The notes under the pieces were generated by a model, which was given only the letters and a program-made list of their open reading frames with translations, was not told the DNA's origin and searched no databases. From positions 13,663,671 through 13,727,670 of the forward strand of contig OY720101.1 in NCBI GenBank assembly GCA_963082875.1: 64,000 nucleotides of DNA, given 5' to 3'. This stretch comes from Corella eumyota. Taxonomy: Eukaryota; Chordata; Ascidiacea; Phlebobranchia; Corellidae. Shown here piece after piece: positions 1 through 12,500 of the stretch (within the stretch, counting starts at the first letter, position 1; each line of letters opens with the position of its first letter). The translations under genes and the position numbers were made by a program.

Positions 1-560
1 GTGGAGATAGGTGTTATATGATGTGATGATGGAATAGAATGGGGAACGAGGGGGAATGGTGAAGTTCGAGCTAAAAAATAGTAAAAAATATTTTAAAAAA
101 TTACAACTTTTAAAAAATTGGTTGAAATTATAATGAACTAAGAAATGTAATATGCTTTACTGAAGTATGTTTAAACAGTAGTTATGACCAATTTGTGACT
201 TAAATTATGTATCCTAAAATTACAAATTTGAAAAAACTTTTTAGGTACTTAAAAAAATTATTATCAGGACCATAAAGTACAAAAGAAAATAAGCAAAAAC
301 CGCAAGAAAGAATTAGCTAGGACCATAAAGTAAAAGAGAAAATTAGCTGCCATAAAATCTAAGTGATCGGAATTTTAGACACAATTTCAAAAATTTCCAC
401 AAACCATTTAAACCAGGAAGTTGTGAAGTGTTTTTCTGCTGCATCAACTGAGCAGTTGCGAAGTCTTGCGTTAGAACATTGTGTCTCGAGTTATCAATAT
501 TATCATTTCCAGATGGGGAATAAGGTCGTAAAAGACCAGGGTAAATTCCAGGAAATAAAG
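1..560 (-). CDS. NCOR: NCoR exons 31-32, last ones in the window
   Basis: Exon 31 (560-414) reads LFPGIYPGLLRPYSPSGN then NSRHNVLTQDFATAQLMQQ, which lines up with the NTRQTILNDYITSQQMQ region of vertebrate NCOR1. A partial exon (70-1) after a clean ttttttag acceptor reads ARTSPFPLVPHSIPSS and fits the phase. It is cut by the window edge. The plus-strand open frame over 363-590 is the antisense shadow of exon 31. Confidence 0.65.
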
Positions 561-3500
561 CTTCAAAAAAATCAAGAAAAATTTATGTAAAATTATCCAA
601 AAATTTTTTGTCCAAAAAAAAAAAATTAATTGTTGTATTATGGTCTCAAAATTTTAACTAAATTGACAAGTGATAAAAAAAACTATGCACCACAAAAGGC
701 AGTTTTATTTATTTTGCAGGGCTATAAATTAAAATTTGTTTGTGTGTGTATATATATATAGAATTATTATAATTTTTATAGACAAAAAATGTAAAAAAAT
801 CAGTTTTACCTGGGTTGGGGTATTGTAAATTGCTTAAGTATTGGCTCATAATGTTATGGGTAAGCTGCTGCTGGTCTGCTTGAATTAGATTGTACGGCAA
901 ATTAGGAATATTTGCCAAGCTTAATGAGGCCAATAAATGTGGGTCTGCAACTGAAAAATAAAACTAGTTCACAAATAGTATTGGTAACTTAATCAGTATT
1001 TTGCTCAAGCCTAAAATTATTTAAAAGTAAATGATCAGGCAATATTATTAGGTCAATAAAATTTAAAATGATAAAGTCAACTCAAAACTGGGTCAGAGTA
1101 ACAAACGTGCTATAAACGGTATGAACTCCTGCTAAGTCAACACTTTAATCATCAGCTTAAATATCAGACAATTATATAGTTTCAAAATGCCAAAGGCAAC
1201 TCGAGACTAGGTCAGGGTAACAGTCGTTACTCTATGTTTAGGCGGTGTAGTCGGCCTTCCCACAACAAGAATGATTAAACAAAAAAATATTTTATTTTTT
1301 AAATTTAGTAATTAAATCCTACAACAACGTAAAAAATTTAAATAACAATTTTTACTTGATGTAAGCCCTGGAGGAAATTTCTCGTGTAAATTAGGTTCCG
1401 ACATATACTCAGGTTTCTGTTTTTGTTGTGGTTGCTTCTGTGGTTGTTTTTGTTGCTGTTTTTGTTGTTGCTGGTGTAAAGATTGCTGTGGTCTCATGGA
1501 ACTCTACATAAAGAGAAACAACAACAAAAATTAACAATAAAAAAAGCAAAAATAATGGCAAGAAAATGTGAAAACTGAAATTTTGTAAACTTATTTTTTA
1601 TTTTTAACTTATGGTGTAGTTGCCAACAGCATGGTGTTATGGTCAAAACACTTGGCTTTACTACATGAGGTCCTTGGTTTGATCCCCACTGCTCTTATGC
1701 TGTAGCGCCCTTGAGTAAGCAGATATAAACAGTATATACTCCTGCTCAGCCAGTACTTAATCAGCAACTTAATTATCGGGTTATTATAATCAGTAATATC
1801 CCAAATTGCAAAAAACAATTTGAGACTGGGTCAAGGTAACTGATAACGTCCTATGTTAAGGTCGTGAAGTTAACCTTCCAACATCGAGGATAAATTATTG
1901 TATTTAAGCAATTTTATATTCAGTAGAAAAAACATTTTTACCCCAGAAGCAGAAGCAATATCTTGATGACTTTTCTCTGAAATATTACTGGAAGAAGATG
2001 ACCTTCTTTCTACAAAATATAAATAAAAAAAATTCATTTTTTTTAATTAAAAAAAAAAAGTAAAAAAATTTTTGAAAAAACACAAAACAGTAACTACCCT
2101 GCTTTATCGCTTTTTCCATATTATAAGACAAGAGTGGCGAGGAATGATGTGGCAAAGCCTCGCGAACAATATTTCCTAGTTTTGTCGGTCTCCTATCTTG
2201 TAACATTGACGACATCACCACAGCCTGCATACCAGGCTGATGTTGCAAACTTGGATTTTTTGATTTTATCGGAGTCCCATTTACGATAGAACCCAGGTTA
2301 CTATGACTTGATTGGGGTAATTTATGGGGTTCTATTTTGTTGGGTTCTTCGAGAGATATTGAGCGCTCTTTTTCAGGTTTTTGGTGGTTCAAAGGTGGGG
2401 TGATAGTGGTTAAATGGTGCCGCATTTCGGGGATGCTGGTTACACCAGGGTATGGAAATCTTGGGTATTTTGTGACCATATTTACTGGTGGATTTTGATA
2501 TCTGGTTAGGTCTTTTTCAGATTTCGAACTGGTTAATTTTGAGTGCTCAAAAAGACTTGGATCAATTGGTAACTGTGGTCTGAAAACTGGTTTTCCTTGA
2601 ATAATAGAACCAGGCACAGCAAAAGAAAGACCACTGGTTGGAAATTTGGCAGCTGGTACACTGGTTTGCAGTTTTTCATCTGGTCTTTGTTGGAAGCGAC
2701 CATCAAGGTGGTAAATGGTGTTTGGTGATTGTAAATGGTAACGTAATAAATCTGGACTGGATTGGACCATAGGTAATGGTTTTAGATGGTCTTTTACTGG
2801 TGTTTTGGTAGTGCTTCCCAATGGTAATGTTTTCTAAAAATGGTTTAAAATTAATTCTAGTAAAAAATAGAAAATGGTTTCAGATGGTTTTTTACTGGTG
2901 TTTTGGTGGTGCCAACTAGTGGTAATGGTTTCTAGAAATGGTTCAAAATTTATTAAAAAAAAACTCTTAAAATTTATTTTATTTTTTAAGTAATTGTTTT
3001 TAAAAATACCTGAATTCCTATATTCTCTGTTGTAGACTTGACAGTTTTTGGTGGATCTCTAAAAATATAAAATTAACAAAACTTTATTGTAAAACTGAAT
3101 AACAATTTAGCAATAAAATATCATTATTTCACAATTTTTTTTCAATTTAAAAAAATTAAAATATTTGCTAATAAGGTGGGGTAACATAAGTTTCGGCTGT
3201 GGAATTTCAATATTTAAAATAACTTAACATTAGAAATAAATTAAACATAATAAATGGTAACCTGGTAGTGGTAAAGCGAAGAGATGAAACTGGAAAAATT
3301 GAAACCTCAGAATGTTCAACTTCTTTGGGTCTTGCTTCTTTTCTCGGTTCTTCTTTCTTATTAGGAACTAAATATTCAGAAATGATTATAATTTCTATAA
3401 ATACAAAGTATAACAATTCAAAAACTGGTTGATAGCCTACTATAATTGGTATTTTAATAGTTGTAATATGGTTGCAACTTTCAACTAATATTTGCCTGTG

Positions 3501-6500
3501 ATAATTTACACGCACACCACAAATGGAAGTTTTACTTATTTTGCAGGCCTATAAATTGAACTTGCATACTTATATATATTTTTTTACTAAGCTCCATTAT
3601 ATATATATAACAATGGTAAAACAGTTTTTATTATTACGATTTTAAATATTTTTTTAAATTTTTTTTTTTTTTAAATATTTTTTTTGAAAATTAACCTGGG
3701 AAGTTTATAGGTATAGAAGTCGGGATATTAGCAAAAGCAGGAGTTGAACTTGGCCTTGACAATTCATCGATTGCACCTATATTAAAAAATATTTTAAAAA
3801 TAAAAAAACAGTTGAGATAATTATTCAAAAAATATTAAATCGTATATACACTTAACATAAAGCCCTACCTATTTGCCAAAAAAAGGTAAAAAACATTGCT
3901 TACATATAAATTTCAATTCAAATAGCATATACAATTTAAATTTAATTTGCTATGCCTTAAAAATTACAAAATTAAAACTTTTACTGACTTGTGAAAGCTG
4001 ATCTTATAGTTTTGGTATGTATGATATCAGGTGATGTAACATTGTAGGGATATAAGGTACTAGGTGGAAGGGACTGTGGCCGATCTATATTACTTGGTTT
4101 CATTGTAAGATTAAGAACAGCTAGAATAAAAGAGATAAAGTTATAAAACTTTTTTACAATTTAATTAAAAAAAGTTTAAAAATTTTTTAAAATTTAAATT
4201 TAACAAAAATAAACCAAAAAATTTTTTTTACTATTTTGATTGACAGGTTGTGTGACAATTTTTGTCGCAGGTGTCTCAGCAGTACTTGTTGTTGTTGCAG
4301 CGGAATGTCGCACAGACTCTAGTCTAATTCTAGTTTGTGAATCATTTAAATTATCATCAAACGCATACGGTGAATCGGTGTGTCTCTTATCGGGCTAAAA
4401 AATAAATACAATATTTATAAAAAAAATTAATAAAAATTTTAAAATTTAATTTTTTTGGGGGATTAAATTTTACCAGAATTTCTGTGGTCTCTTCGTCTGC
4501 ACTGCATGTTGCACTACTATCATGATCAGTATCCTTAGTAGTCGGTGTACTAATTTTCGTTTCAATTTTTGGTTTTTCAAGAACTATAAAAAAAATTATT
4601 AAATAATTAAAAAAAAAAAATAATAAAAAAAATATAAAATTTCTAAAAATTCTAATAATTTAAAAAAAAATAATAAAACTAAGCAATTCAAATTAATTTT
4701 AAATTTTTAAATCGATAAAAAAATTATTTAAAAACATTTTCTTACCTTCAGTAGCTGAAGTTGAAATTACTTTTTCAATTACTTTTGAAATTGTTTCCGA
4801 TTTTTGGGGAACTTCCTTAGGAGGTTGGGTTACTGGTATATTTTCCTTTACTACATTTTTATCCGATTTTGATTCGGTTTTAACAACTATTTTCAGAGGC
4901 TAAAACAGAAAAAAACATTATTATTTAACACAACTTTAATTTAAAGTTGATAAAATTTGTTTTACTAGTAAAACAGTACAAAAAAAATTTAAATTTTAAA
5001 GTACTAACAATATGAAATTAAAATAACTATAATTTTTTTTACCTCATTTTTCTTGGTTTCAACTGTTAATATTTCATTAGATTCTTGATATTTTTGATAT
5101 CTGGACTTCTGGTCATTTTTCTATTTAGCAAGAATTTAATTTTTTTTAATTTATTTCAAAAAAAAAGTTTTTAAAGTTAGAAAAATCATAGGGTAAAGTT
5201 ACTTGGAAATTAAAAAAAGTGTCAGCAGTGGGAATGAAACTTAAGACCTCTAGCCTTACAAAAAGTATACATTAAATCGCTTAAATACTATATTATTACA
5301 TATATAGAGAAGTAAGATAAATCGATACCTTGTGTTTCTTCTCTGCAGGCTCTCCCCCTATATTAGTAGTTTGTGTTGTATTTGTAGATTTTTTACTTGA
5401 GACTGGGTCTAAAAAATAAAACAAAAAAGTCAATTAAACAAAAAAATATTACAAAAATTTAAAATAATAAAAAAAAGTTTTGATTATATATATTATTAAA
5501 AAAAAATTTGGCCAAAAATTTATATTTAAAATAATAAAATGGCAAAAATTAACACTTAAAAATAAATATAAAAACTTTAATAAAATAATAAAAAATCTTT
5601 AAAAAATTTACATAGAGTTTCAAGTCCGAAAAATGATAAAAAATATTAAAAATTATTTTACCTTCATTTGATGCTGCAGCAGCCAAAGCAGCAGTTGTTC
5701 TTCTTGTCCTTATATGTGAAGTATTAATTGATGTCTCATTTTCTGTGCTAGGTTTGGTTGTTGCTGGACTAGTAGTGGTACGCTCACTTGATTTCTAAAA
5801 AAAAATTTAAAATTTTGGAATCACAAAAAAAAGAAAATAAATTTCGAATCACTTGTACCCTACAGTTTGCAAAAAAAAATTTTATACTTCAAGGTTCTTA
5901 CTAATTCTTTTCTATACTTTATGATCCTAGCTAATTCTCTTGTACTTGACAGTTCTCACTAATTCTTTGTTGTACTTTATGGTACTGTCTGATTTTCTTA
6001 TACTTTACAGTCCTTGCTAATTCTCTCACATACTTTACAGTCCTTGCTAATTTTCTCACATACTTTACAGTCCTAGCTAATTCTCTCTCATACTTTACAG
6101 TTCTTACTTATTCTCTCTCATACTTTACAGTCCTAGCTAATTCTCTCTTATACTTTTCAGTCCTAGCTAATTCTTTCACATACTTTAAAGTCCTAGCTAA
6201 TTCTCTCTCATACTTTACAGTCCTAGCTAATTCTCTCTCATACTTTAAAGTCCTAGCTAATTCTCTCTCATACTTTACAGTCCTAGCTAATTCTCTCTCA
6301 TACTTTAAAGTCCTAGCTAATTCTCTCTCATACTTTACAGTCCTAGCTAATTCTCTCACATACTTTACGGTCCTTGCTAATTCTCTCTCATACTTTACAG
6401 TCCTAGCTAATTCTCTCTTATACTTTACAGTCCTTGCTAATTCTCTCTCATACTTTACAATCCTAGCTAATTCTCTCTCATACTTTACAGTCCTAGCTAA

Positions 6501-9500
6501 TTCTCTCTCGTACTTTACAGTCCTCGCTTATTCTCTTTCATACTTTACAGTCCTCGCTAATTCTCTCTCGTACTTTACAGTCTTCGCTAATTCTCTCTCG
6601 TACTTTACAGTCCTCGCTAATTCTCTTTCAAACTTTACAGTCCTTGCTAATTCTCTCACATACTTTACAATTCGAACTGTAAAGTACAAGTAAAGTACAA
6701 GCAAAGTTTTTAACCAAAAAAACATAAAAATCACAAAATATTTTAATTACAAAAAAACAAAATTTTTTTTTACTTTTTTATCCTCAGCAACATTATCATC
6801 TTGTTTTTTCTGTTTATCCTCAATATTAGTCTCAGCTTCCTCGTTAATATTTGAAGTATCTGGGGAGGGTTGATGGTGACGAGATCTTCTTGATTCCCCA
6901 CCCTGGTTGGGTTAAAAAAGAGATTATTAACAAGTGACCCCTAAAAACGTGACCCTTTAAGGGAGATTCCTTTTGCTTTCAAAAAATTTTAAAAAAAATT
7001 TAAATTGAATGTTACCCTCTTTCAAGAATTAAATTACAAAGTCACCCCCAAAAATTAAAATTACCCCCCTGCTGGAATTTAAATTTATTATTATGTTCCC
7101 CTCTCCCACCACAATTACCCCCTAAACGAGTTACCCCATTACCTGTAACCCCTTTTTACTGAGGTATTTTTCCTTAAAGCAAGTGGTAACATATTTTTAC
7201 TTTTGTTAAAAATAAAAATTAATGTTTTTTTGTAATTTTTTAAAGTAATTTTACCTTTTTAGTTTTGTACTCAGCAATAAGTTGATCGAGGCCATGTTTT
7301 TTCTTGTAATTATGATAAAAATTACGAACTTGTTGCTCGGATTTGTTTTTGACAATGCGAGCAATACTCGAAAAATCTCGACCATATTTCGAAAATCCTA
7401 AAAAATAATTAAAAATTTACTAAAAAAATATGCAACATTGATTTGTATAAATAAAATATGGCTTGCGTGTTTTTTTGTAAAATATATTTTACATAAATTT
7501 TAATATTTTTTTACCATCTTTGACAAGGGATATTTCCTCTTCTGACCAGTTCATAGTTTGCTTACGAGCTCCTATAACATAAAAAGTAAATTAATGTATA
7601 TATAATCGAGCTTAGTAGGATATAAATTTATATATATGTATGTCCATTTTATTGGCCCACAAATAAAAAAAACTGCCATTTGTGATGTTTAGATAAATTA
7701 TTGTGAGCGAATATTAGTTAAAGTTGCAACAATATTACAACAATTAAAATGGTGGCCATAGGACAGAATATTAACTAGTGTTATAGTGTAGCATAAGAGT
7801 CAATGTATGTTTGTCTAATTATTGCCCAAAATAAAATTCGAATAAATAACTTATTTGGTTATGAACAAGTAACTGTTTTGAAATTTTAATAAAAAAAATT
7901 AATTATTGTAGAAATTAAACAAAAACTGAATTTACTTGTCATTCTTGGAGAAGGGGGTTTATCGATTTTAATTTCATTATTATCATCATCATATTTTCTA
8001 CCATCTTCTTTATTACTAAAATCAATTAAAAAAAATAAAATAAAATTTTTTTTTTTTAATTTTTTTTTTAAATTACAATGCAAAACTTTACTTACATTTT
8101 ATCAGAGTCTTTTGTATTAGATTGATCATGGGCTTGAGATGCCTAAAAAATAATTTTAAAATTAAAATATAAAAATAATCTAAAGTAACATTTTAAATTA
8201 AAAAAATTTTCATTATCTTTATTATACTAGACGTAAACCTTTTTTTTTAGGATTTAAAATTATTTTTTCTTACATGAACTCGTCCTGATTTTAGCTTTCT
8301 AGGTTTCATGGTATTTTTTCTCACCAAGCTTTTGTAGTTTACCTTTTTCTTTGTTAGGTAATAAAACAGTATACAGTCCTCAACACTCTAAAATAAATTA
8401 TTTTTAGATTTAATTTTTAAAAAAATTATTTTTTTATAAATCTGACGAGGTGTAGTGGTCAGAACACTTGACTTCACTACATGCGGTCCTGGGTTTAATC
8501 CTCATTGCATCCTTGCTGTAGTGCTCTTGAGTAAGGTGCAATAAACAGTATAAACTCCTACTTAGCCCATACTTAATCAGCAGCTTAATTATCAGGCAAT
8601 TATAATCTATAATATCCAAAACTGGAAAAGTTAACTTAAGACTGGGTCGAGGTAACAAATGTTACTTTATGTTTAGGTTGTGAAGTTGACCTTTCCACAT
8701 TAACATTTATTAAATTTATTTTTTATTTTTAATTTTCAAGCACTTTTAATATTAGTTCTTTTTTTAAAAAAGGGTCATTTTTTTACCTTTTTTTCAATAA
8801 ATGATGAAATAACATTAAAGTTCTTGGGATGTTGAATATATTTTTCCTTGAAAATTTCTTTCTCGCTTTCAGCCCAAGCATCAAGTAATTGAACTTGTTT
8901 ATATTCTTTGAATGGTTCACTAATAAATCCATTATTACTGATGAATTTAATCCTCCGTTCTTCCTGGTCTAACAACATTGGAGGAACGACCGCTAGGTGG
9001 CGCATATGTTGCAGTTGATTGTCCTAAAATTTTTTTTAAATTTGTTTTTAAATTTAAAAAAATTTATTTTGTACAAATTTTTTTTTTAATACAAAAACAC
9101 AAATCAGTTACAACACCTGCTCTGACAACCCGACGACAATGTCGTTGAAGTCAGCATCACTGCGGCACAAGTCACCTCTCGTCCCAACCCTGTCAACTCT
9201 TTCATTTTGCTCACGTTGTTTTTTAACCTCAGGAAATAATTTCTCAAAAAATTCCCTCGATTTTGCTTCCTTAGCTCTTTAAAAAAAATTAAACAAAAGT
9301 TAAGTTTTATAAGTTTATCCTCGATGTGAAAAGGTCGGTTTTACAGCCTAAACATAGAGTAACATCAGTTACCCCAACCTAGTCTCGTGTTGCCTTTGGC
9401 AGTTTTAGATATAATTTGGTAAAATTGTCCGATCATAAACTGAAGAATTTTTCAATGTATTAAAAAAGTTAAGTATGGTTACTTGTATTTTGGGCAGGAC

Positions 9501-12500
9501 TCTATTTCTTCAACTTTCTTCTGCCATTCCTCCATAAGTTGATTATATCTTGTGCATAAATATCTTTCTCTAATATTCTCTAATTTTCGCTTGTTCTTGA
9601 AAAATTTTAACAATTTTGGTCTCATCTCTTCATTCCTAACAAAACGAGCAAAGATAATTAGAAAAATGTATTAAAATATAAGTAAAAAATTATATACAGA
9701 ATAACACATTTTTTTTGTATATATCTTTATTCTTGATGTGGAACGGTCATATGCGCGACCTAAACATAAAATAACATTAGTTACCCCGACCCAGTCTTGA
9801 GTTGCCTTTTTGGGATATTATAAATTATAATTGCCCAGTAATTATTCTGCTGATTAAGTGCTGGCTCAGCAGAAGTCCATATCGTTTATTGCGCCTTACT
9901 CAAGGGCACTGCAGCATGAGAGTGGTGAGGATTGAACACACGACCTCATGATGGTGTAGCAAGTGTTCTTACCACTATTCTGCCGATGACATTTTTACTT
10001 AAATATTAGCAATTATAAATCAAATCTATAATTAAAAAATTAAATAACTAAATGGAAATTACTTGATAAGATTATCTTGATAGACTTGTGTATCTGAAGG
10101 TTGATTGTATAATGGCATATCATAAACTGGACACAATAAATCCAATGTTGTAGCTGAATCGTCAGCTTTTTTCTAATAAAATAAACATTTTTAATATAAA
10201 ATCCAGATCAAAATAGCAAAAAAATAAACAAAAGTTATATAAAACAAAAATATTAAAAAATTAACAAACTATCTTATTACAGAAATAGGATTAAATACAA
10301 TAGCTGACTGTTAACTAATATTTGCCCGTGATAATTCACCCTTGCACCACAAACAGCAGTTTAATTAATTTTGTAGGCCTATAAACTGGGCATACATATA
10401 TATTTACACCAAGCTTCATTACATAAAGACCAGCAAAAGTTAGCAGAAAAAAATAGAGTAGCAGAAAAAAAATTAAAAAAAAAATTTTGATAAAAATATT
10501 TAAAAAAAATTAAACTTGCCCTGTTTTCTGCATAAATCACTTGCCACAAATCTCTATGTTTGGGTTCAACGCGCTGGGGTGAAGAACCACTCTTTTCTGC
10601 CTCATGTGGTTGGTTTGCGGTTTTATCCAACACCGATTTTTTCTTCTCCAACTTCTCTATTTCAGTTTCAAGCTAAAATTTAAAAATAAAAAAAATGTTA
10701 ACCTTATATATAAGCTGCCTTATATAGTCTTGCTATATAGTAACTAAGAATGCTATAACATGTGAGCAGTAGAAACCAAACCCAAAATCTCATGTAGTTG
10801 TATTATAACCCAGCAGTATGGTGTAGTGGTTAAAACATTTCGCTTTACTACATGAGGTCCCTGGTTCAATCCCCACTTTTTAATGATGTGGTGCTCTTAA
10901 CAAAGGCACTATAAATGGTAAAACTACTGCCAAGTCAAAAACCAATTAGTGTTTAATAGTTTAATATTATCTTGACTACTTTTTTGACGAAGTTTTAGGA
11001 TTTTACCTTTGACATTTCTCTGTCAACTTTATCCATAGCTTGTACTAAATGTTCCTTAGATTTTTGTTCAACTACCGTAAGTACATTATCAGTTTTTGAT
11101 GGATTTTGCACAGCTAGAAAACAAAAAAGTTATAACACTATCTAAGTGTCTAAATGCACTTGGCACCAATACCTAAGGCTTAGAGTTTAAATCCAAGTGC
11201 TTTTAAGTCATAGTATCCCTAAGTAAGGTAGTATATATAATGTATCAATTTTATAAATTTTTTTTTTGAGTTCTGTAATTTTTTTCATTTTGAGAAAATA
11301 CAGATTTTAAGACATTGAAATAAAAAGGAAAAAATTTAACTTACCTGTAGTATGGGAAATAGGTTGTGAGGTATGAGATGGACCGAATGAATGCTGAGCT
11401 AAATTTGAGGCAGAACTTCTCAACTCTGGGATAGTAGCTGTCTGTAGTTCCTATAAAAAAATCAATTAAATTAAAATATATAGTAGAACAATATTAGGCA
11501 CATTTAAAAGAACTTAAAAAATAATATTAAAATTTTTAAAAACATTTAAAAAATTAATAAAAAATTAACTTTAAAAAAAAATGTAAAAATAATCTAAAAT
11601 TTTGTTACTTTAGGTGCAGTAGATTGCATGTGTTGCCTATACCCAGAGTGATGTAAATTCCCTAACATTGTGATTTGTCTTTCAGCAGCTTGATTGAACA
11701 TAAGTTGTTGAACTCCACTTTGATGAAGCTCATTTGGATGCAAAGATGGATTTGACTCCATTGCTAAAATACAAGTTAAAAAATTTCTAAATATCAAGAA
11801 GTATATATGTTTTCTAGATTGAATAGCAATGCATTTAGGTTAGTTTTAAAGCACATAAAATTATAGCATGAGGTTCTGGGTTCAATCCCCACTGCTCCTA
11901 TCTTTGGGTTAACATTAATTACTCCTGTCTAGTCAAAACCCAATCAAAAAGGTAATTCTCAGGCAAAATTGTCAATTTAAAACATAAGAAACTGGCTAAG
12001 ACAACTTTAGACCAAAGCATTTACTTACTTTTCTTACATATTGATAACTATATGATAAAATAATAAAAACAAAAGTTTTAACTTACAAGTATTTTGTGGG
12101 CTGTCCTTATCTCTTTCCCCAGCGATCCCAATATCTCTTAACAACGAGACTCTCATAGATGGAAGAATTCTTCTTGGCGGGAATGTCGACTGATTGGCCT
12201 GAAAACTCGGCATTATATTCGGTCGAGAAGGAATCCCATGCGGAATTGAATGATCAAAATTAAAACTAACAGGGTTGTGTTGTTGCATTGCATTAAGTTG
12301 TTGTTGAGCATATATTTGCTGCGACAAAGCTAATTGTTGTTGTTGTTGTTGAATTACATCATTAGGATTTAAAGACCTGAAATATAAAAAATTTTTTATT
12401 TAATTTTTGTTTATCCTCATTTAAGAATAATTGACATTAAGCCTTTTAATTTGCTATCTTTTGGGAGCTCTAATAGTTCCGCCGGTCGGTTTAAACGAGA

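Noticed and set aside
363-590. Plus-strand open frame of 75 codons
   Set aside because: It starts at a non-ATG codon and lies antisense to NCoR exon 31, whose minus-strand reading matches NCoR (NSRHNVLTQDFATAQLMQQ).
6108-6734. Open frames reading RELARTVKYE repeats as a repeat protein
   Set aside because: They are produced by a 30-bp intronic minisatellite; both frames run only as far as the array and lack splice or start evidence.
8447-8520. Functional tRNA genes at SINE heads
   Set aside because: A and B boxes are present but no acceptor stem pairs and each head continues into the shared SINE body.
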